Source of the DNA: Cellvibrio sp. UBA7661
Lineage (GTDB): Bacteria > Pseudomonadota > Gammaproteobacteria > Pseudomonadales > Cellvibrionaceae
DNA length: 64,000 nucleotides
NCBI GenBank assembly: GCA_002483365.1
Contig: DLHT01000007.1
Span: forward strand, 16,561-80,560
Reading direction: 5' to 3'
Position 1 is the first letter of the stretch. Each line of letters begins with the position of its first letter. Positions 59,856 to 64,000 of the stretch are shown one piece after another. The position numbers were made by a program, and so were the translations under genes. The notes beneath the pieces are model-generated. The model was not told the origin of the DNA and made no database searches. It saw only the letters and a list, made by a program, of their open reading frames with translations.

Positions 59856-61793
59856 ATGTCAGACGTTCACTTGTATCCGGTTCCTGAAAATTTTAAATCC
59901 AAGGCGGCAATCAATCTGGCGCGCTATAAGGAAATGTACGAGCAATCTGTCAATTCGCCAGATACCTTCTGGGCTGAGCAGGCCAAGGCGTTTTTGACCT
60001 GGCAGCAACCCTGGTCGCAAGTGACCAAGAGCGATCTTAAAAAAGGTGAAGTGGCCTGGTTTGTAGGCGGCAAGTTAAATGTGAGCGTGAACTGTATCGA
60101 CCGCCACCTGCCCACGCGCGCCAAACAGACCGCCATTATTTGGGAGGGTGATGACCCTTCCGAAGACCAATTTATTACCTATCAGGAACTGCATGATCAG
60201 GTTTGTCGCTTGGCTAACGCCTTGCGCGAGCGCGGTGTTAAGAAGGGCGATCGCGTCTGCATTTACATGCCGATGATCCCCGAAGCTGCCTACGCCATGC
60301 TCGCTTGTACGCGTATTGGTGCGATCCATTCCATCGTATTTGGTGGATTCTCCCCCGAAGCCTTGAAAGACCGTATTCAGGATGCCGAGTGTCAGGTGGT
60401 GATTACCGCCGATGAAGGCCTGCGTGGCGGCAAACGTGTCCCGCTGAAAAAGAATGCCGATGTCGCCTTGGCGCAGTGCCCCGGCGTGCACACTTGTATC
60501 GTGGTGAAACGCACTGGCGGTGATATCGCCTGGGATGAAAAACGCGATTTCTGGTACGAAGATTTGGTGGAGCGCCAAGCTAATGAGTGCGAGCCAGAGG
60601 TGATGGACGCGGAAGATCCGCTGTTTATTCTTTATACCTCCGGCTCCACCGGTAAACCTAAAGGCGTATTGCACACCACCGGCGGCTACCTGTTGCAAGC
60701 GGCCATGACTCACAAATATGTGTTCGATTATCAAGAGGGCGATGTTTATTGGTGTACCGCCGACGTAGGTTGGGTCACGGGCCACAGCTATATCGTCTAC
60801 GGCCCGCTCACCAATGGCGCGACTACCTTGATGTTTGAAGGTGTGCCCACCTATCCCGATGCCTCGCGCTGCTGGCAAGTGATCGACAAACACGGCGTAA
60901 ACAGCTTCTACACCGCCCCGACCGCGATTCGTGCACTCATGGGTGCAGGCAATGATTACGTCACCAAAACCTCGCGCGCCAGTTTAAAAATCCTCGGCAG
61001 CGTGGGCGAGCCGATTAACCCCGAAGCCTGGGAGTGGTACTACCGCGTAGTGGGCGATAGTCGCTGCCCTATTATGGATACCTGGTGGCAAACCGAAACC
61101 GGTGCGCACATGCTTACGCCATTGCCTGGAGCAATCGACCTCAAGCCCGGTTCCGCTACCGTGCCATTCTTTGGTGTTCAGCCAGTGTTGCTTGATCCGG
61201 AAGGTAAAGAAATCATCGGTGCCGGTGAGGGCAACCTCTGTATTAAAGCGGCATGGCCTAGCCAGATTCGCACGGTATATGGCGATCACCAGCGCTGCAT
61301 CGACACCTACTACAGCACCTATCCCGGCTACTACTTCACCGGTGACGGCGCGCGCCGCGATGCCGATGGCTACTACTGGATTACCGGCCGCGTGGACGAT
61401 GTATTAAACGTCTCCGGCCACCGCATGGGCACCGCAGAGGTGGAAAGCGCCTTGGTCTTGCACGATAAGGTTGCCGAAGCCGCTGTGGTTGGCTACCCAC
61501 ACGACATCAAAGGCCAAGGCATCTATGCCTATGTGACCCTGATGGCTGGCGAGCAGCCCAGCGATGAACTGAAAAAAGAATTGCTGGCCTTGGTGGTAAA
61601 AGAGATTGGCGCCATCGCCCGCCCGGATATTATCCAGTGGGCACCGGGTTTACCCAAAACCCGCTCCGGCAAAATCATGCGCCGCATTCTGCGCAAAATC
61701 GCTGCCAATGAATTGGATTCGCTGGGCGATACCTCAACCCTGGCGGATCCAGCCGTGGTAAATGAGCTGATTGCCAATCGTGCCAATAAATAA
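59856..61793 (+). CDS. acs: Acetyl-CoA synthetase
   Basis: 645 residues. Forms acetyl-CoA from acetate, ATP and CoA. Adenylation motif YTSGSTGKPKGVLHTT, WWQTETGAHMLTPLPG, and the C-terminal PKTRSGKIMRRILRK with the Lys that is acetylated in the family are all present. The start follows GAGAGATAAGC. The gene stands alone, between a LacI-type site and a terminator, which allows separate control. Confidence 0.97.
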   Translation: MSDVHLYPVPENFKSKAAINLARYKEMYEQSVNSPDTFWAEQAKAFLTWQQPWSQVTKSDLKKGEVAWFVGGKLNVSVNCIDRHLPTRAKQTAIIWEGDDPSEDQFITYQELHDQVCRLANALRERGVKKGDRVCIYMPMIPEAAYAMLACTRIGAIHSIVFGGFSPEALKDRIQDAECQVVITADEGLRGGKRVPLKKNADVALAQCPGVHTCIVVKRTGGDIAWDEKRDFWYEDLVERQANECEPEVMDAEDPLFILYTSGSTGKPKGVLHTTGGYLLQAAMTHKYVFDYQEGDVYWCTADVGWVTGHSYIVYGPLTNGATTLMFEGVPTYPDASRCWQVIDKHGVNSFYTAPTAIRALMGAGNDYVTKTSRASLKILGSVGEPINPEAWEWYYRVVGDSRCPIMDTWWQTETGAHMLTPLPGAIDLKPGSATVPFFGVQPVLLDPEGKEIIGAGEGNLCIKAAWPSQIRTVYGDHQRCIDTYYSTYPGYYFTGDGARRDADGYYWITGRVDDVLNVSGHRMGTAEVESALVLHDKVAEAAVVGYPHDIKGQGIYAYVTLMAGEQPSDELKKELLALVVKEIGAIARPDIIQWAPGLPKTRSGKIMRRILRKIAANELDSLGDTSTLADPAVVNELIANRANK

Positions 61794-61857
61794 GGGCGCC
61801 AATAAGTAATTTTCAGTGCAACAGAATTCATCCTGATTGATCCGGGATGCGTACAAC

Positions 61858-61888
61858 AAAGGCCGCCTCACAAGGGCGGCTTTTTGTT
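61858..61888 (+). terminator. Rho-independent terminator
   Basis: AAAGGCCGCC, loop, GGGCGGCTTTTTGTTTT. Ends the acs transcript. Confidence 0.88.
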
Positions 61889-61929
61889 TTACAATTTCAA
61901 CTCACTTACTGCTGTCCAGATGTCCGCTT

Positions 61930-62514
61930 ATGTCTACCAACAATCCCTCAGATGTCGATTTTTTCCTCTCCCAAATGAAGGGCGTTAAACCCATCAAAGT
62001 GGAAGAAAAAGTGGTGCTCGCACCCACGCATCAGGATAAAACCAGTATCGAAACCCGCCGCAAAGCGGCAACCGCGGAACTCGCTAAAGATAAAAATTTC
62101 CTCTCCGGCGAATACATAGAACCGCTTGACCCACTCGCGGTGATTGAATTCAAACGCGATGGTGTGCAACACGGTGTGTACCGCAGTTTGCGTATGGGCA
62201 AATACCAAATTGATGCGCGCCTGGATTTGCATAACATGACCGTTGAACAAGCGCGCAGCGCCGTTTTTCAGTTTATAAAAGACTGCATGACCAACGACAT
62301 CCGCTGTGCACTTATCACCCACGGCAAAGGCGAAGGTCGCGACCAACCGGCGCAATTAAAAAGCTGTGTTGCCCACTGGCTGCCACAATTAGATGAAGTT
62401 ATGGCCTTTCACTCGGCGCAAAAGCGTCACGGCTGGGTGGGCGCAACCTATGTGTTGTTGCGCAAAAGCGACAAGAAAAAGCTGGAAAATTGGGAACTAC
62501 ATAACAAGCGTTAG
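61930..62514 (+). CDS. Smr-domain protein
   Basis: 194 residues. The C-terminal Smr domain has ARLDLHNMTVEQARSAVFQF and ALITHGKGEGRDQP, the DLHG-like and HGKG motifs of SmrA/SmrB-type proteins (the first reads DLHN here). SmrB cleaves mRNA at collided ribosomes in E. coli; the SmrA type is less known. The N-terminal half is a short linker (about 1-75). Start at 61930; the ribosome site is weak. Confidence 0.9.
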   Translation: MSTNNPSDVDFFLSQMKGVKPIKVEEKVVLAPTHQDKTSIETRRKAATAELAKDKNFLSGEYIEPLDPLAVIEFKRDGVQHGVYRSLRMGKYQIDARLDLHNMTVEQARSAVFQFIKDCMTNDIRCALITHGKGEGRDQPAQLKSCVAHWLPQLDEVMAFHSAQKRHGWVGATYVLLRKSDKKKLENWELHNKR

Positions 62515-62577
62515 CAGTATTTTTCAATCAATTGAGACGGTTTTCTGTTGTGATAATTATCTGTTGGGAGTAACACT

Positions 62578-63453
62578 ATGCGCAGTGCCAAGATTTTTTT
62601 ATTGTTGGTTTTCGTTGTAACCGCACATTTTGTTTGCGCCCAGCAGAGCGTTAAACATTTTGTTTTGAACAACACCGAAATTATTCTCATCAGCTCAAAA
62701 CACACCGGGCGCGCACATGAACTGGTGGTAGTTTATCCCTCTAGTTACAACACCAATCCCGATAAAAAATACCCGGTGCTTTATTATCTGGATGCCTATT
62801 GGGATACCCCGCTGCTGGTATCCACTTATGGCAACTTGATTTACGACAATCTGGTGCCCGAATTTATTATGGTGGGTTTATCCTATCCTTCATCAGCTGA
62901 TTATGGCAAAGAAAGGCGTATGGATTACACCTTTACTGCTGTCGATGAAGGATCGGGCAGGGCGGATTTATTTTTAAAATTTATCCAGCATGAGGTTGCG
63001 CCCCTTATTGAAAAACAATACCGCGGTGAAAAAACTGACCGGGTGATTGCCGGTAATTCATTGGGCGGATTGTTTGCCATTAGCGCTGCCTATCAAGCGC
63101 CTGATTTTTTTAGCGGTTTTATCGCGTTAAGTCCTGCGGTGGAGTGGGACAAGCAAGCGCTGGTTAAGTTGGATAACAACTACGCCAAAACACATAAATC
63201 GCTTAATGGTCGTATGTTTATATCTTATGGCAGTACAGAGTACCCAGCCTTTCGCGATCCAATCATCAACTTTCAGCAGCAGTTGGCAGCACGTAAATAC
63301 CAAGGATTCGAATTGCAAAATTATGCAATGCAAGGGCTTGATCACACCACGGTAAAAGGTGATGGCTATGTGCGTGGATTAATGTGGGTGTGGAAAAATA
63401 AAAAGCCTGCAGGCCCGAGTGGATTGGAGCGGGATATGACTAGTGCCAAATAA
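62578..63453 (+). CDS. Secreted esterase, alpha/beta hydrolase
   Basis: 291 residues. Signal peptide (about 1-22, VVTAHFVCAQQ). Esterase-D-type (PF00756-like) with nucleophile motif AGNSLGGLFAIS and a late catalytic His in GLDHTTVK. Such enzymes include siderophore hydrolases (IroE-like) and feruloyl or acetyl esterases that remove side groups from polysaccharides; which one applies here is not clear. The ATG at 62578 follows GGGAGTAACACT. Confidence 0.88.
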   Translation: MRSAKIFLLLVFVVTAHFVCAQQSVKHFVLNNTEIILISSKHTGRAHELVVVYPSSYNTNPDKKYPVLYYLDAYWDTPLLVSTYGNLIYDNLVPEFIMVGLSYPSSADYGKERRMDYTFTAVDEGSGRADLFLKFIQHEVAPLIEKQYRGEKTDRVIAGNSLGGLFAISAAYQAPDFFSGFIALSPAVEWDKQALVKLDNNYAKTHKSLNGRMFISYGSTEYPAFRDPIINFQQQLAARKYQGFELQNYAMQGLDHTTVKGDGYVRGLMWVWKNKKPAGPSGLERDMTSAK

Positions 63454-63492
63454 TTATTTTTTATCAGCAGTAGTAAAACAATTTGAGAGGGA

Positions 63493-63518
63493 GGATTAGC
63501 CAATGCATTGGCTAATCC
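63493..63518. repeat. Perfect 26-base palindrome
   Basis: The arm GGATTAGCCAATG and its mirror meet without a loop. It lies between the convergent esterase and DUF6524-like genes and may work as a two-way stop. Confidence 0.6.
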
Positions 63519-63528
63519 CCTTTCATTA

Positions 63529-63942
63529 TTAGCGCTCTTCAATCTCATCCACATCCACTTGCCCACTCATACGGCGAGTGAAGTGCGACCAACACATACC
63601 AACAGCAAGCAGGGCGGCGAGTAAAATTTCAATCACCCAAGCCATGGCTGAAATATCAGAAACGCTTAAAAAGCCCCAGTAAATAAATAGCCACACCAAG
63701 CTCGCGAATAGCGCAGCCAATACAATAATGCCGACAATGCCAAGAGAGTTGAGCGTTGCTTTGATATAAATACCCCAGCCAATGAGCAGGATTAAACCAG
63801 CAATCACAATATAGGGCGTAATGTGATGGATGCTGTTATAAACCCAGTGAAAAAAAGAATAACCACTGGGGTTGTAGCTGAGTAGTACCAATAAAAGCGC
63901 GAACAAAAAACGTAATGCAACACCGCTGGCGGTTAGGTTCAT
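63529..63942 (-). CDS. DUF6524-like membrane protein
   Basis: 137 residues with four hydrophobic helices (ALRFLFALLLVLLSYNPSGY, YIVIAGLILLIGWGIYIKA, IVGIIVLAALFASLVWLFIY, AWVIEILLAALLAVGMCWSH). The NPSGYSFFHW motif after helix one agrees with DUF6524. The start at 63942 follows AAGGAAATTATT. Function unknown. Confidence 0.85.
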   Translation of the reverse strand: MNLTASGVALRFLFALLLVLLSYNPSGYSFFHWVYNSIHHITPYIVIAGLILLIGWGIYIKATLNSLGIVGIIVLAALFASLVWLFIYWGFLSVSDISAMAWVIEILLAALLAVGMCWSHFTRRMSGQVDVDEIEER

Positions 63943-64000
63943 AATAATTTCCTTGCAAATTTATATTTTAATGACGCGCGGATTCAAGTAATAACTGCAA
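63943..64000. other. Window end
   Basis: No feature recognised in the last 58 bases; AT-rich promoter-like DNA for the minus-strand gene. Confidence 0.4.

Noticed and set aside
60075..60893. 272-codon minus-strand frame inside acs
   Set aside because: Antisense to conserved Acs motifs.
1..64000. CRISPR arrays, insertion sequences, prophage genes, rRNA
   Set aside because: None seen: no spaced repeats, transposases, integrases, phage genes or rRNA sequence.

Overview
The window looks like a chromosome segment from a polysaccharide-degrading gammaproteobacterium close to Cellvibrio. The reasons are the large secreted glycoside hydrolases with serine-rich linkers and several carbohydrate-binding modules, a TonB-dependent receptor of the polysaccharide type, and a core gene order (rpsF-rpsR-rplI-dnaB, rnr-rlmB, panC-panD) usual in gammaproteobacteria. 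The genus is an inference from gene content, not a database match. I see no rRNA, CRISPR array, insertion sequence or prophage.

Layout. 1-3.6 kb: the start of an RND efflux pump (permease cut by the window edge) with its adaptor. 3.9-6.2 kb: a large protein I do not recognise. 6.2-15.5 kb: an envelope/general-stress island with two Crp/Fnr-type regulators, three BON/DUF4398-type periplasmic or lipoproteins, two OmpA-family proteins, a PRC-barrel protein, a CsbD-like protein, a DUF883-like protein and small membrane proteins. 15.5-19.3 kb: moeA, then a PepSY membrane protein operon with a candidate Fur box. 19.3-21 kb: a Doc/AbrB-type toxin-antitoxin pair and a PAS-GGDEF diguanylate cyclase. 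21.1-27.7 kb: a mannan locus (GH26 lipoprotein, then a TonB-dependent receptor) preceded by LacI-type operators. 28-29.3 kb: RidA-like gene divergent from a TetR regulator, with two strong palindromic operators between them. 29.7-33.6 kb: tRNA-Leu(CAG), rnr with a long Lys/Ala-rich tail, rlmB. 34.1-37.5 kb: GH18 chitinase, a DUF3012-type lipoprotein, a membrane-anchored AraC regulator. 37.5-46.2 kb: mixed envelope and metabolic genes (DUF748 protein, azurin, META lipoprotein, GNAT, GFA protein, P1 peptidase, PEP-CTERM-like protein). 46.5-53.7 kb: two multimodular GH16 enzymes that share near-identical C-terminal binding modules. 54.7-57.4 kb: rpsF-rpsR-rplI-dnaB. 57.4-63.9 kb: MOSC protein, panC-panD, acs, Smr protein, an esterase and a DUF6524-like membrane protein.

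How the parts fit. The secreted GH26, GH18 and GH16 enzymes cut mannan, chitin and beta-glucans. The receptor next to GH26 would import the resulting oligosaccharides. The same LacI-type palindrome (core ACAACGTTGTCA) lies upstream of both the chitinase gene and acs. This suggests that acetate released during N-acetylglucosamine catabolism is handled under the same regulator as chitin attack. The stress island looks like an integrated envelope-maintenance module controlled by the two Crp/Fnr paralogues, which have lost the Glu that contacts cAMP.

Most promising leads: the shared chitinase/acs operator, the OmpA-family protein with a second domain lacking its key Asp, the histone-like tail of RNase R, the nested inverted repeat at 46.3 kb, and the unassigned 749-residue protein.
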